Shown piece after piece: positions 27,360 through 36,587 of a DNA stretch of 64,000 bases. The stretch covers positions 1,995,501 to 2,059,500 of the forward strand of contig NC_015945.1 in NCBI RefSeq assembly GCF_000224085.1, given 5' to 3'. The translations under genes were made by a program, and so were the position numbers. The notes beneath the pieces were generated by a model. The model saw nothing but the letters and a program-made list of their open reading frames with translations. It did not search any database and was not told where the DNA came from. Positions within the stretch are counted from its first letter, which is position 1. The number at the start of each line of letters is the position of its first letter. The stretch comes from Allomuricauda ruestringensis DSM 13258 (GTDB lineage: Bacteria > Bacteroidota > Bacteroidia > Flavobacteriales > Flavobacteriaceae).

Positions 27360-28592
27360 ATGGAAAACCTAGCGCTCATCGAATCCTTTTCGGAGTTTAA
27401 GGACGATAAGTTTATTGACAGGGTTACCCTTATGGCGATTTTGGAAGAAGTGTTCCGAAGTGCGCTCAAGAAAAAATTTGGTTCTGACGACAATTTTGAT
27501 ATTATTATCAACCCCGATAAAGGGGATTTGGAGATATGGAGAAACCGTGTGGTTGTTGAAGATGGTGAAGTGGAAGAACCTAACGAGGAAATATCCTTGT
27601 CCGAAGCTAGAAAAATCGAGCCCGATTTTGAGGTGGGCGAAGATGTTTCGGAAGAGGTGAAGCTGATTGATTTGGGTAGGAGGGCAATTTTGGCGTTGCG
27701 TCAAAACCTGATCTCCAAGATCCATGAGCACGACAATACCACCATCTACAAGCAATTTAAGGACTTGGAAGGTGAGATTTATACTGCAGAGGTGCACCAT
27801 ATTAGGCATCGTGCAGTTATTTTGTTGGATGATGAAGGAAATGAGATCATTCTTCCAAAAGAAAAACAGATTCCATCCGACTTTTTCCGTAAAGGGGACA
27901 ACGTACGTGGCATTATCGAGAGCGTGGAGCTTAAAGGAAACAAGCCTACCATTATCATGTCCAGAACCTCACCAATTTTCTTGGAGCAATTGTTCTTCCA
28001 AGAAATCCCAGAGGTGTTCGATGGACTGATCACCATTAAAAAGGCAGTTCGTATCCCTGGCGAAAAAGCCAAGGTCGCGGTGGATTCTTACGATGATAGG
28101 ATTGACCCAGTGGGTGCCTGTGTGGGTATGAAAGGATCTCGGATCCATGGAATTGTACGTGAGTTGGGCAACGAAAATATAGATGTGATTAACTGGACCA
28201 ACAACCCGCAATTAATGGTGACCCGTGCACTTAGCCCTGCCAGGGTATCGTCCGTTAAATTGAACGATGAGAAAAAAACAGCTCAAGTATACCTTAAGCC
28301 AGAGGAAGTTTCCAAGGCCATTGGTAGAGGTGGGCATAACATACGATTGGCAGGTCAATTGACTGGTTACGAAATAGATGTGTTCCGCGAAGGCGTTGAG
28401 GAGGATGTGGAGTTGACCGAGTTTTCCGATGAGATCGAAAGCTGGGTTATCGAAGAATTCAAGAAGATTGGATTGGATACCGCACGTAGCGTTTTGGAAC
28501 AGGATGCAAAAGATTTGGTGAAGAGAACCGATCTAGAAGAAGAAACAATCCTAGAGGTCGTTCGCATCCTCAAGGAAGAATTTGAAGATTAG
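27360..28592 (+). CDS. nusA: transcription termination/antitermination factor NusA
   Basis: RNA polymerase-binding factor controlling pausing, termination and antitermination. The 410 residues comprise an N-terminal RNAP-binding domain (about 1-130), an S1 domain (about 135-200, GEIYTAEVHHIRHRAVILL), and KH1 (about 230-300, VDPVGACVGMKGSRIHGIVRELGNENIDVI). KH2 (about 300-345) has KAIGRGGHNIRLAGQLTGYEIDVF. The C-terminal acidic repeats of E. coli NusA are largely absent, as is usual outside Proteobacteria. It lies between rimP and infB in the conserved order. Confidence 0.97.
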   Translation: MENLALIESFSEFKDDKFIDRVTLMAILEEVFRSALKKKFGSDDNFDIIINPDKGDLEIWRNRVVVEDGEVEEPNEEISLSEARKIEPDFEVGEDVSEEVKLIDLGRRAILALRQNLISKIHEHDNTTIYKQFKDLEGEIYTAEVHHIRHRAVILLDDEGNEIILPKEKQIPSDFFRKGDNVRGIIESVELKGNKPTIIMSRTSPIFLEQLFFQEIPEVFDGLITIKKAVRIPGEKAKVAVDSYDDRIDPVGACVGMKGSRIHGIVRELGNENIDVINWTNNPQLMVTRALSPARVSSVKLNDEKKTAQVYLKPEEVSKAIGRGGHNIRLAGQLTGYEIDVFREGVEEDVELTEFSDEIESWVIEEFKKIGLDTARSVLEQDAKDLVKRTDLEEETILEVVRILKEEFED

Positions 28593-28634
28593 GCTTATAT
28601 TAGCAGCGAAAATTTAGGGCAAGTAAAATTATTT

Positions 28635-31376
28635 ATGGCAGAAAATCCAACAATACGACTTAACAAAGTTCTCAGAGAATTGAACATTTCACTGGATAGG
28701 GCAGTCGATTACCTCTCCTCGGAAGGGCATGACGTAGAAGCACGACCTACCACCAAGATATCCAATGAGGTGTATCAAGTTCTGTTGGATGAATTCCAAA
28801 CGGATAAGAGCAAAAAGGTCGCTTCCAAGGAAGTTGGTGAAGAAAAGCGCAAGGAAAAGGAGGCTATTCGCATCCGAATGGAGAAAGAACAGGAAGAGCG
28901 CAGGTTGGCCAAGGAGAAAAAAGAAGCGGAACAGCAAGTGGTAAAAGCCAAAGCTGAACTATCCGGGCCTAAGACCGTGGGCAAAATCGATTTGGATAAA
29001 AAGCCGGATAAGCCAAAGGAGGAAGAGCCAAAACAGGAAGAGGCACCAAAAGCTGAGCCGGAAAAAGCCAAAGAAGAAGTAAAAGAAGAAGCGCCAGCTA
29101 AAGAGAAGACTGAAAAGTTGGAAGCTGAAGCTCCAGAAAAGAAAGCGGTTGAGGCCAAGGAGGAAAGTGCTGAAAGCAAAGAAGAGTCTGAAGGAGCTGA
29201 AAACGGAACCATAAAGACAAAATACCAAAAGCTTTCAGGTCCTAAGATAACCGGGGATAAAATTGACCTTTCCCAGTTCAAAAAACCTGCCAAGAAGAAA
29301 AAAGAGGATACCCAAAAACCCAGTCCCAATAAAGGAGGTTCGTCCGATAGTGGAGATCGTAAAAAACGCCGCAGAAGAATTGTTAAGAACGCCCCACAAG
29401 CAGGTGGTGGTCGAAATACAAGAGGAGGTACTGCTAGAAAAGGACAGCGTTCAACAGCGCCTAAAGTAGAGCCTACCGAGGAAGAAGTACAAAAACAAGT
29501 ACGGGAAACCTTGGAAAAACTCCAAGGTAAATCCAGTAAGGGCAAAGGAGCCAAATATCGTAGGGAAAAAAGAGATCAACACCGTCAACAAACGGAGAAA
29601 GATCTTGAGAAACAAGAGATGGAGAGCAAAATCCTCAAGGTGACCGAGTTTGTTACGGTCAATGAGCTTGCGACCATGATGAATGTTTCCACAACCCAAA
29701 TTATTTCGGCCTGTATGTCCTTGGGTATCATGGTAACGATGAATCAGCGTTTGGATGCCGAAACGCTTTCCATCGTGGCTGATGAATTTGGTTACGAAGT
29801 TGAATTTGTGACCGCTGAAATCGAAGAAACCATTGAAGAGGTGGAGGATGTTCCTGAAGATTTAAAATCTCGCGCACCAATAGTTACCGTGATGGGGCAC
29901 GTAGACCATGGTAAAACATCCTTATTGGATTATGTTCGTCAAGAGAACGTAATTGCCGGTGAAAGTGGAGGGATTACACAGCATATTGGAGCTTATGGTG
30001 TTTCGCTTGAAGATGGACAAAAAATAACATTCTTGGATACACCGGGTCACGAGGCGTTTACCGCAATGCGAGCCCGTGGTGCCCAAGTAACGGATATTGC
30101 AATAATTGTAATTGCTGCGGATGATGATATTATGCCTCAAACCAAAGAGGCCATAAGTCACGCTCAAGCAGCGGGAGTACCTATTGTATTTGCAATCAAC
30201 AAAGTTGATAAGCCAACGGCAAACCCTGATAAGATCAAAGAAGGTTTGGCCAGTATGAATTTGTTGGTGGAAGACTGGGGAGGAAAAGTTCAGTCCCACG
30301 ATATTTCTGCCAAGACTGGACAAGGTGTGAAAGAATTGTTGGAAAAAGTGCTGTTGGAGGCTGAGTTGTTGGAACTTAAAGCAAATCCGAACAGGCTTGC
30401 GTCAGGTACAGTTGTAGAAGCTTTCTTGGATAAAGGTAGAGGATATGTGGCCACGATTTTGGTTCAGGCCGGTACCTTGAACATAGGTGATTACGTTTTG
30501 GCTGGAACCTGTAGTGGTAAGGTCAAGGCAATGCACGATGAAAGGGGCAAGAATATAGAGAGTGCCGGACCATCCACGCCAATTTCAATTTTGGGATTGG
30601 ATGGAGCGCCTCAGGCAGGTGATAGGTTCCATGTGTTGGAAGATGAGCGTGAGGCAAAACAGATTGCAGCAAAACGTTCACAGTTGCAACGCGAGCAATC
30701 CGTAAGAACACAACGTCATATTACCTTGGATGAAATTGGACGTAGAATCGCATTGGGTGACTTCCAGGAATTGAACATTATCCTTAAAGGTGATGTGGAC
30801 GGTTCAGTGGAAGCCTTGACGGATTCGTTCCAAAAATTGTCCACCGACGAGATACAAGTGAATATTATCCATAAAGGAGTTGGGGCCATTACAGAGTCCG
30901 ATGTGTTGTTGGCAAGTGCTTCCGATGCGATTATAATCGGATTTAACGTACGGCCAATGGGCAACGCCAGGACCATTGCGGATAAGGAGGAAATCGATAT
31001 CAGGACGTACTCCATCATTTATGATGCAATCAACGACCTTAAGGATGCGATGGAAGGTATGTTGTCCCCAGTAATGAAAGAAGAAATCACGGGTAACGCC
31101 GAAGTTAGGGAAACCTTCAAGATTTCCAAGATTGGAACCATTGCCGGTTGTATGGTAACCAGTGGTAAAATATTCAGGAACTCACGAATCAGGTTGATTA
31201 GGGACGGTGTTGTAATCTACACTGGAGAATTGGCCTCGTTGAAACGATTTAAAGATGATGTCAAGGAAGTATCCAAAGGATATGACTGTGGACTACAGGT
31301 TAAAAACTACAATGATGTAAGAGAGGGTGATATTATAGAGGCCTTCCAAGAAGTGGCAGTGAAGAAAAAACTGTAA
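28635..31376 (+). CDS. infB: translation initiation factor IF-2
   Basis: GTPase that places initiator tRNA on the 30S subunit. 913 residues. An N-terminal IF2N domain (about 1-55) precedes a long Lys/Glu/Pro-rich linker (about 60-320) of low complexity, including KKRRRR-type basic patches. A second IF2N-like segment then leads into the G domain with [18 protein letters not shown] and NKVDKP. Domains II-IV follow and the protein ends in VAVKKKL. Length is typical for the phylum. The antisense frames over the linker are composition artefacts. Followed by a strong terminator. Confidence 0.97.
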   Translation: MAENPTIRLNKVLRELNISLDRAVDYLSSEGHDVEARPTTKISNEVYQVLLDEFQTDKSKKVASKEVGEEKRKEKEAIRIRMEKEQEERRLAKEKKEAEQQVVKAKAELSGPKTVGKIDLDKKPDKPKEEEPKQEEAPKAEPEKAKEEVKEEAPAKEKTEKLEAEAPEKKAVEAKEESAESKEESEGAENGTIKTKYQKLSGPKITGDKIDLSQFKKPAKKKKEDTQKPSPNKGGSSDSGDRKKRRRRIVKNAPQAGGGRNTRGGTARKGQRSTAPKVEPTEEEVQKQVRETLEKLQGKSSKGKGAKYRREKRDQHRQQTEKDLEKQEMESKILKVTEFVTVNELATMMNVSTTQIISACMSLGIMVTMNQRLDAETLSIVADEFGYEVEFVTAEIEETIEEVEDVPEDLKSRAPIVTVMGHVDHGKTSLLDYVRQENVIAGESGGITQHIGAYGVSLEDGQKITFLDTPGHEAFTAMRARGAQVTDIAIIVIAADDDIMPQTKEAISHAQAAGVPIVFAINKVDKPTANPDKIKEGLASMNLLVEDWGGKVQSHDISAKTGQGVKELLEKVLLEAELLELKANPNRLASGTVVEAFLDKGRGYVATILVQAGTLNIGDYVLAGTCSGKVKAMHDERGKNIESAGPSTPISILGLDGAPQAGDRFHVLEDEREAKQIAAKRSQLQREQSVRTQRHITLDEIGRRIALGDFQELNIILKGDVDGSVEALTDSFQKLSTDEIQVNIIHKGVGAITESDVLLASASDAIIIGFNVRPMGNARTIADKEEIDIRTYSIIYDAINDLKDAMEGMLSPVMKEEITGNAEVRETFKISKIGTIAGCMVTSGKIFRNSRIRLIRDGVVIYTGELASLKRFKDDVKEVSKGYDCGLQVKNYNDVREGDIIEAFQEVAVKKKL

Positions 31377-31394
31377 GCGATAATCGAATAAGAA

Positions 31395-31424
31395 AAAAAA
31401 TCCCGCCTAGAGCGGGATTTTTTA
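31395..31424. terminator. bidirectional terminator after infB
   Basis: A-run, TCCCGC (31401-31406), loop CTAGA, GCGGGA, then a T-run. It is placed between infB and the convergent SPOR gene and can serve both. Confidence 0.85.
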
Positions 31425-31427
31425 TGG

Positions 31428-31799
31428 TTAAGATTCTTTTTCTTCCGGTTTTAGTAGCATGGCATGCGGATATTTTTTACGCACCTCCAAGTACTTTCTT
31501 TCGGCCTCCAGTTTGGTTTTGAACCTTCCCAGCCTTACTCGGTAGGTGGGGGATTCAAACTCTATTTTGGAATACCAGTCCGGGAAATCAACTTCCACTT
31601 GGTTCAAGAGATCTAATGCTTTTTTATAGTTGCCAAAACCTACCTGAATTTGATAATATCCTGTATTGGAACTAACCTTGGTGTAGAGTTTTACCAATTC
31701 ATCGATCTTTGGATCTTGTTGAATGGTCACTTGGGCGTTCTGGGCCGAAAGATGTGTTGTAAAGCCAATTAAAATTGCTGCAAATACAGTGGTTTTCAT
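31428..31799 (-). CDS. exported SPOR domain protein
   Basis: 123 residues. A signal peptide (MKTTVFAAILIGFTTHLSAQ) is followed by a short helical link and a SPOR domain (about 45-115): YYQIQVGFGNYKKALDLLNQV and YRVRLGRFKTKLEAERKYLEVRKKYPHAMLL. SPOR domains bind denuded glycan strands of peptidoglycan, so a periplasmic cell-wall or division role is likely. A -7-like element lies on the minus strand at 31833-31840 (TACATTTG). It is convergent with infB. Confidence 0.88.
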   Translation of the reverse strand: MKTTVFAAILIGFTTHLSAQNAQVTIQQDPKIDELVKLYTKVSSNTGYYQIQVGFGNYKKALDLLNQVEVDFPDWYSKIEFESPTYRVRLGRFKTKLEAERKYLEVRKKYPHAMLLKPEEKES

Positions 31800-31916
31800 A
31801 TTGTTCCTGTGTTGTATCGTTTACGCTTGTTGCAAATGTAGATTATTATAGGTTAATCATGTGGGAGCAAAGTTATTTAGAATCTTTATAAATTATAAGT
31901 TATAAATACCTTAACA

Positions 31917-31947
31917 TTTCAAAAAATGACTGTATGTCTTACTTTTG
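31917..31947 (+). promoter_or_regulatory. promoter of the act-cox operon
   Basis: TTTC (31917-31920, one base off TTTG), a 19-nt spacer, then TACTTTTG (31940-31947). The leader to actA is about 80 nt and no obvious operator is seen. Confidence 0.55.
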
Positions 31948-32034
31948 TTGCCATTCTTGGCAGGGTAAAAAGCTATTGCTCTCAAACTCAATAGAAAGAA
32001 TCATGCCAAAGATTTCGATAGAAATTTCACGAAT

Positions 32035-33402
32035 ATGAAAAAGGTTTTATACCGCCATCTATTTTCTAAAGTTTTAGGTTTATCTTTCCTATTGTTCTCA
32101 TCATCTTTTTATGCACAGGAAGAAGCTGAGGTCGCTACGGATGCTGCAACGGAGCAAACTGCCGGTGCTGTTGAAGGTGACCCGGTAAAGGGGAAGCAAT
32201 TGTTTAACCAGAACTGTGCCGCATGCCACTCCTTGGACAGGAAAATGACCGGTCCTGCATTGGCCAATGTGGAGACAAAGTTGATGGAGGATGAGGGGTT
32301 GGATAAAGAATGGATTTATGCGTGGATAAAAAACAGTCCCGCTGTTATATCTTCCGGAGATGCCTACGCCAACAAAATTTACGCAGAGTACAATCAGGCA
32401 GCAATGACGCCATTTCCAACATTGTCGAATGAGGATATTGACGATATTTTGGCTTATACAGCTGCACCTCCATCTACACCTGCTGCTACCGCAACTGCAA
32501 CAACGGATGGAGGAGAGGCAACTGGTTCAAGTTCAGGAATATCCAATGAGATGATTCTTGGAGCCTTGGCCTTGGTGTTTGGTCTTTTGGTGATTATGTT
32601 GGTCTTGGTGAACAAGACCTTGCGAAGAATCGCCGAAGCCAATGGAGTTGTTCTTGAAAAGGAAAAAGAAAAGCGTTTGCCTCTTTGGAAAGCATTTGTT
32701 CAAAACCAGTTTTTGGTTTTGGTAAGTGTGGTGTTCTTACTATTGGCTAGTGCTTATTTCGCTTATGGTTGGATGATGCAGATTGGTGTAGATCAAGGTT
32801 ATGCTCCTGTGCAGCCAATTCATTTCTCGCACAAAATTCACGCTGGTGACAATAATATTGACTGTAAATACTGTCACTCTTCTGCTAGGGTGTCAAAAAC
32901 TTCAGGGATTCCATCTTTGAACGTTTGTATGAACTGTCACAAATCCATATACGAATACACAGGCAATCCAGAAGGCCCATCTGCAGAAGATTTGGCTGCG
33001 GGCCATACCAATGAGTTCTATACTGGAGAGATTAAAAAATTATACAAGGCAGTAGGTTGGGACGAAGAAAACCAAAGCTATACGGGCGAGACAAAACCTG
33101 TAGAGTGGGTGAGAATTCACCAGTTGCCCGATTTTGCCTATTTCAACCACTCCCAGCATGTTTCTGTTGCCGGTGTTGAGTGCCAGACTTGTCACGGTCC
33201 AGTTGAGGAAATGGAAGTCGTGGAGCAGTTCGCTCCATTGACCATGGGATGGTGTATCAATTGTCACCGCGAGACCAATGTCAAGGTTCAGGGCAATGCG
33301 TACTACGAAGCAATTCACGAGGAGTTGTCCAAGAAGTATGGGGTAGAGAAATTGACCGCTGCCATGATGGGTGGTCTTGAATGTGGAAAGTGTCACTATT
33401 AA
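32035..33402 (+). CDS. actA: ActA-type multihaem cytochrome c of alternative complex III, with extra N-terminal haem domain
   Basis: Electron-transfer subunit of the quinol:cytochrome c/oxidase oxidoreductase, periplasmic with membrane anchors. 455 residues: signal peptide (1-27), a class I monohaem domain (CAACH at 61-65, Met-containing AAMTPFPTLS), a hydrophobic helix near 180-200 and another near 225-245, then five CxxCH sites (CKYCH, CMNCH, CQTCH, CINCH, CGKCH). Classical ActA has the five-haem part only, so the N-terminal haem makes six. First gene of an uninterrupted eight-gene operon ending with coxA. Confidence 0.92.
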   Translation: MKKVLYRHLFSKVLGLSFLLFSSSFYAQEEAEVATDAATEQTAGAVEGDPVKGKQLFNQNCAACHSLDRKMTGPALANVETKLMEDEGLDKEWIYAWIKNSPAVISSGDAYANKIYAEYNQAAMTPFPTLSNEDIDDILAYTAAPPSTPAATATATTDGGEATGSSSGISNEMILGALALVFGLLVIMLVLVNKTLRRIAEANGVVLEKEKEKRLPLWKAFVQNQFLVLVSVVFLLLASAYFAYGWMMQIGVDQGYAPVQPIHFSHKIHAGDNNIDCKYCHSSARVSKTSGIPSLNVCMNCHKSIYEYTGNPEGPSAEDLAAGHTNEFYTGEIKKLYKAVGWDEENQSYTGETKPVEWVRIHQLPDFAYFNHSQHVSVAGVECQTCHGPVEEMEVVEQFAPLTMGWCINCHRETNVKVQGNAYYEAIHEELSKKYGVEKLTAAMMGGLECGKCHY

Positions 33403-33434
33403 GAATTAAAAGAAGATAATCTCAGATATATCGT

Positions 33435-36400
33435 ATGGCATCAAACAAAAAATATTGGAAAAGTGAAGCGGAGTTGAATCCGAACGATTCCATTGTTGAG
33501 GCGCTAAAAAACAACGAGTTTACCGAAGAGATTCCCGTTGATGAATTTTTGGGCGACAAGGAAAACCTGTCTTCCTCGAACACATCCCGTAGGGATTTCT
33601 TGAAATATGTAGGTTTCAGTACGGCAGCAGCTACAGTTGCGGCTTGTGAGGGCCCTGTTCATAAATCCATTCCTTATGTGGTACAGCCGGACAGTATTGT
33701 TCCCGGTGTGGCCAATTACTATGCCACTACCATTGCGGACGGTTTTGATTTTGCCAGCATCTTGGTGAAGACTAGGGAAGGAAGGCCCATCAAAATTGAA
33801 AACAATACCGACGCCAAGGTTAACGGAGGTGCCAATGCTAGAGTGCAGGCTTCTGTTTTAACATTGTACGATAGCAAAAGGGTTCAAGGACCAATGGCCA
33901 ATGGTGAGCCTGTGGAGTGGAAGGTGTTGGATGCAACGGTTAAGGCTAAGTTGAATGCCTTGAAAGATTCCAGTAAGCAGGTGGTTTTATTGACGCAGTC
34001 TTATGCCAGTCCCTCAACTGCAAAATTGATATCTGAGTTTAAGGCGGCTTACGGAGAAAATGTGAACCATGTGGTTTACGATGCCATTTCCGAAGATGCT
34101 GCATTGAATGCGTACCAAAAAGCTTACGGTGAACGTGCCTTGGCCGATTACGATTTTGAGAAAGCTGGTCTGATTGTTTCTTTCGGAGCGGATTTTCTTG
34201 GTGATTGGCAAGGTGGAGGTTACGATTCTGGCTATGCCAAAGGACGTGTTCCCAAAAATGGAAAAATGTCCAGGCACGTGCAGTTGGAAGCTAATATGTC
34301 TTTGACCGGTGCCAATGCCGATAAGAGATATCCGATGACGCCTACACAGCAAAAAATTGCCCTTGCCAAATTGTACGGCAAGTTAAATGGCAGCAGTGTT
34401 GGCGGCGGAACTTCCGATGTTGACGAAGCTGTTGAGAAGGTTGCGGCCGAAATCAAAAAGGCAGGTAGTAAAGCAGTTGTGGTCAGCGGTCTTCATGACG
34501 AGAATGCACAGACTGTTGTGTTGGCCATTAACAAATTGTTGGCCAGTGAAGCTTTCGACCCGGAAAAACCAAAATATGTTCGTCAGGGCGATGCTGCAAA
34601 AGTGGCCAAATTGGTTGCTGATATGAATGCAGGTCGTGTTGGTGCATTGATTATGGACGGGGTTAACCCAGCGTATACATTGCCTAACGCGGAAGAGTTC
34701 CTTTCAGGGCTTGAGCAGGTAGATGTTTCGGTTGACTTTGCTTATACCAACGATGAAACGGCACAAGCGTCCAGTTATGTGGCTGCAGCTTCACATTACT
34801 TGGAGTCTTGGGGTGATGCCGAATTTAAAAAAGGACAATACAGCTTGATGCAACCTGCCATTCGTGAATTGTTTGATACAAAACAATTTCAAACAGCGCT
34901 TTTGACATGGATGGGTATCGAGAAAACATACTACGAATACATCAAGGAAACCTGGAGTACAGATGTGCTTCAAGGTGGATCTTGGAACCAAGCATTACAA
35001 GATGGTGTGTTCGCTTCACCTACGGTGGCTATTGAAGATGCTGAGGCAACAACTACTGCTGAATCAGAAGAAGAGGAGCCTGAAATAGTTCCGATTGCCT
35101 CTGCAATCCGTTCTTTGGTGAATTCAACAAATCCAGGCACTGAGTTGGTGCTATATTCCAAAGTTGGGATGGGTGATGGTCGTCAGGCCAATAACCCATG
35201 GTTGCAAGAGTTCCCCGATCCTATTTCTAGGGTGTCTTGGGACAATTATGTAACGGTTTCCAAAGCTGATGCTGAATCTTGGGGGCTTGAAAATACAATT
35301 GAGGCCGATGGTGGTGTTAATGGTAGCTACGTGAAATTGACCGTGGATGGTAAAGTGTTGGAGAATGTTCCGGTAATCATCCAGCCAGGTCAGGCAATAG
35401 GTACTGTGGGGCTATCTTTCGGTTATGGTAAAAAAGCCGGAATACAAGAGGAGATGGCAACAGGGGTTAATGCCTATACTTTGTATGGCAATTTCTCCAA
35501 TGTTCAGTCCGTAATTGTTGAAAAATCGGCTGGAGTGCACGAGTTCGCTTGTATTCAATCACATAAAACATTGATGGGTAGAGGGGATATCATCAAGGAA
35601 ACCACCTTGGAAATCTTCAATACCAAAGACCATGCGGAGTGGAACCCAATGCCTCACGTATCATTGAATCACCAAGAAATTCCGGTGACTTCGCCAGATG
35701 CGGACCTTTGGGAGGAATTTGATAGGAGTATTGGACATCACTTTAATTTGTCCATCGACTTAAATGCATGTACCGGATGTGGTGCCTGTGTTATAGCATG
35801 TCATGCAGAGAACAACGTTCCAGTGGTTGGAAAACTCGAAATGCGTCGTTCCAGAGATATGCACTGGTTGCGAATCGATAGATATTATTCTTCAGAAGAA
35901 ACCTTTGAGGAGGACAACGAGAAGAAAGAAAATATGGATGGCCTTTGGGGAGATAAAGGTTCTCTTGGAGGATTCAGGGAGATGGAAGACCCATCTGCCA
36001 ACCCACAAGTGGCTTTCCAACCTGTAATGTGCCAGCACTGTAACCACGCACCCTGTGAAACCGTTTGCCCGGTTGCTGCCACATCTCATGGAAGACAAGG
36101 TCAAAACCACATGGCTTATAACCGTTGCGTGGGTACAAGATATTGTGCCAACAACTGTCCATATAAAGTTCGTAGGTTCAACTGGTTCTTGTACAACAAC
36201 AACGACGAGTTCGACTTTAACATGAACAATGATTTGGGTAAAATGGTAATCAACCCAGATGTTAACGTACGTTCAAGGGGTGTTATGGAAAAATGTTCCA
36301 TGTGTATCCAAATGACCCAAAAAACTATTTTGGATGCGAAGAGGGATGGAAGAGTTATCAAAGATGGTGAGTTCCAAACAGCTTGTTCGGCTGCATGTAG

Positions 36401-36554
36401 CAGTGGGGCAATGGTATTTGGAGACATCAATGACCATGACAGTAAAGTGGCAGCGTTGAAAGAAGATGATAGAATGTACCATTTGTTGGAACATGTGGGA
36501 ACAAAACCAAACGTGTTCTATCATGTGAAAGTTAGAAACACCAACGAGGCTTAA
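33435..36554 (+). CDS. actB: ActB iron-sulfur subunit of alternative complex III
   Basis: 1039 residues. A twin-arginine motif (SRRDFLKYVG, Arg52-53) lies after an unusually long N-terminal extension, followed by a molybdopterin-oxidoreductase-like domain to about 730 that in this complex carries no cofactor. The iron-sulfur domain has four Cys groups: CTGCGACVIAC, CQHCNHAPCETVC, CVGTRYCANNCPY and CSMC with the later CSAAC. Those fit three [4Fe-4S] and one [3Fe-4S] cluster, as in known ActB. Periplasmic, contacting ActA and ActC. Confidence 0.94.
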   Translation: MASNKKYWKSEAELNPNDSIVEALKNNEFTEEIPVDEFLGDKENLSSSNTSRRDFLKYVGFSTAAATVAACEGPVHKSIPYVVQPDSIVPGVANYYATTIADGFDFASILVKTREGRPIKIENNTDAKVNGGANARVQASVLTLYDSKRVQGPMANGEPVEWKVLDATVKAKLNALKDSSKQVVLLTQSYASPSTAKLISEFKAAYGENVNHVVYDAISEDAALNAYQKAYGERALADYDFEKAGLIVSFGADFLGDWQGGGYDSGYAKGRVPKNGKMSRHVQLEANMSLTGANADKRYPMTPTQQKIALAKLYGKLNGSSVGGGTSDVDEAVEKVAAEIKKAGSKAVVVSGLHDENAQTVVLAINKLLASEAFDPEKPKYVRQGDAAKVAKLVADMNAGRVGALIMDGVNPAYTLPNAEEFLSGLEQVDVSVDFAYTNDETAQASSYVAAASHYLESWGDAEFKKGQYSLMQPAIRELFDTKQFQTALLTWMGIEKTYYEYIKETWSTDVLQGGSWNQALQDGVFASPTVAIEDAEATTTAESEEEEPEIVPIASAIRSLVNSTNPGTELVLYSKVGMGDGRQANNPWLQEFPDPISRVSWDNYVTVSKADAESWGLENTIEADGGVNGSYVKLTVDGKVLENVPVIIQPGQAIGTVGLSFGYGKKAGIQEEMATGVNAYTLYGNFSNVQSVIVEKSAGVHEFACIQSHKTLMGRGDIIKETTLEIFNTKDHAEWNPMPHVSLNHQEIPVTSPDADLWEEFDRSIGHHFNLSIDLNACTGCGACVIACHAENNVPVVGKLEMRRSRDMHWLRIDRYYSSEETFEEDNEKKENMDGLWGDKGSLGGFREMEDPSANPQVAFQPVMCQHCNHAPCETVCPVAATSHGRQGQNHMAYNRCVGTRYCANNCPYKVRRFNWFLYNNNDEFDFNMNNDLGKMVINPDVNVRSRGVMEKCSMCIQMTQKTILDAKRDGRVIKDGEFQTACSAACSSGAMVFGDINDHDSKVAALKEDDRMYHLLEHVGTKPNVFYHVKVRNTNEA

Positions 36555-36587
36555 TCAATAAAAAAAGAAGTAACTAGAAGATAAATT

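Noticed and set aside
28775..29554. Long minus-strand frame over the infB linker, Ser/Phe/Leu-rich
   Set aside because: Product of the Lys/Glu-rich coding strand read backwards; no start context or promoter.
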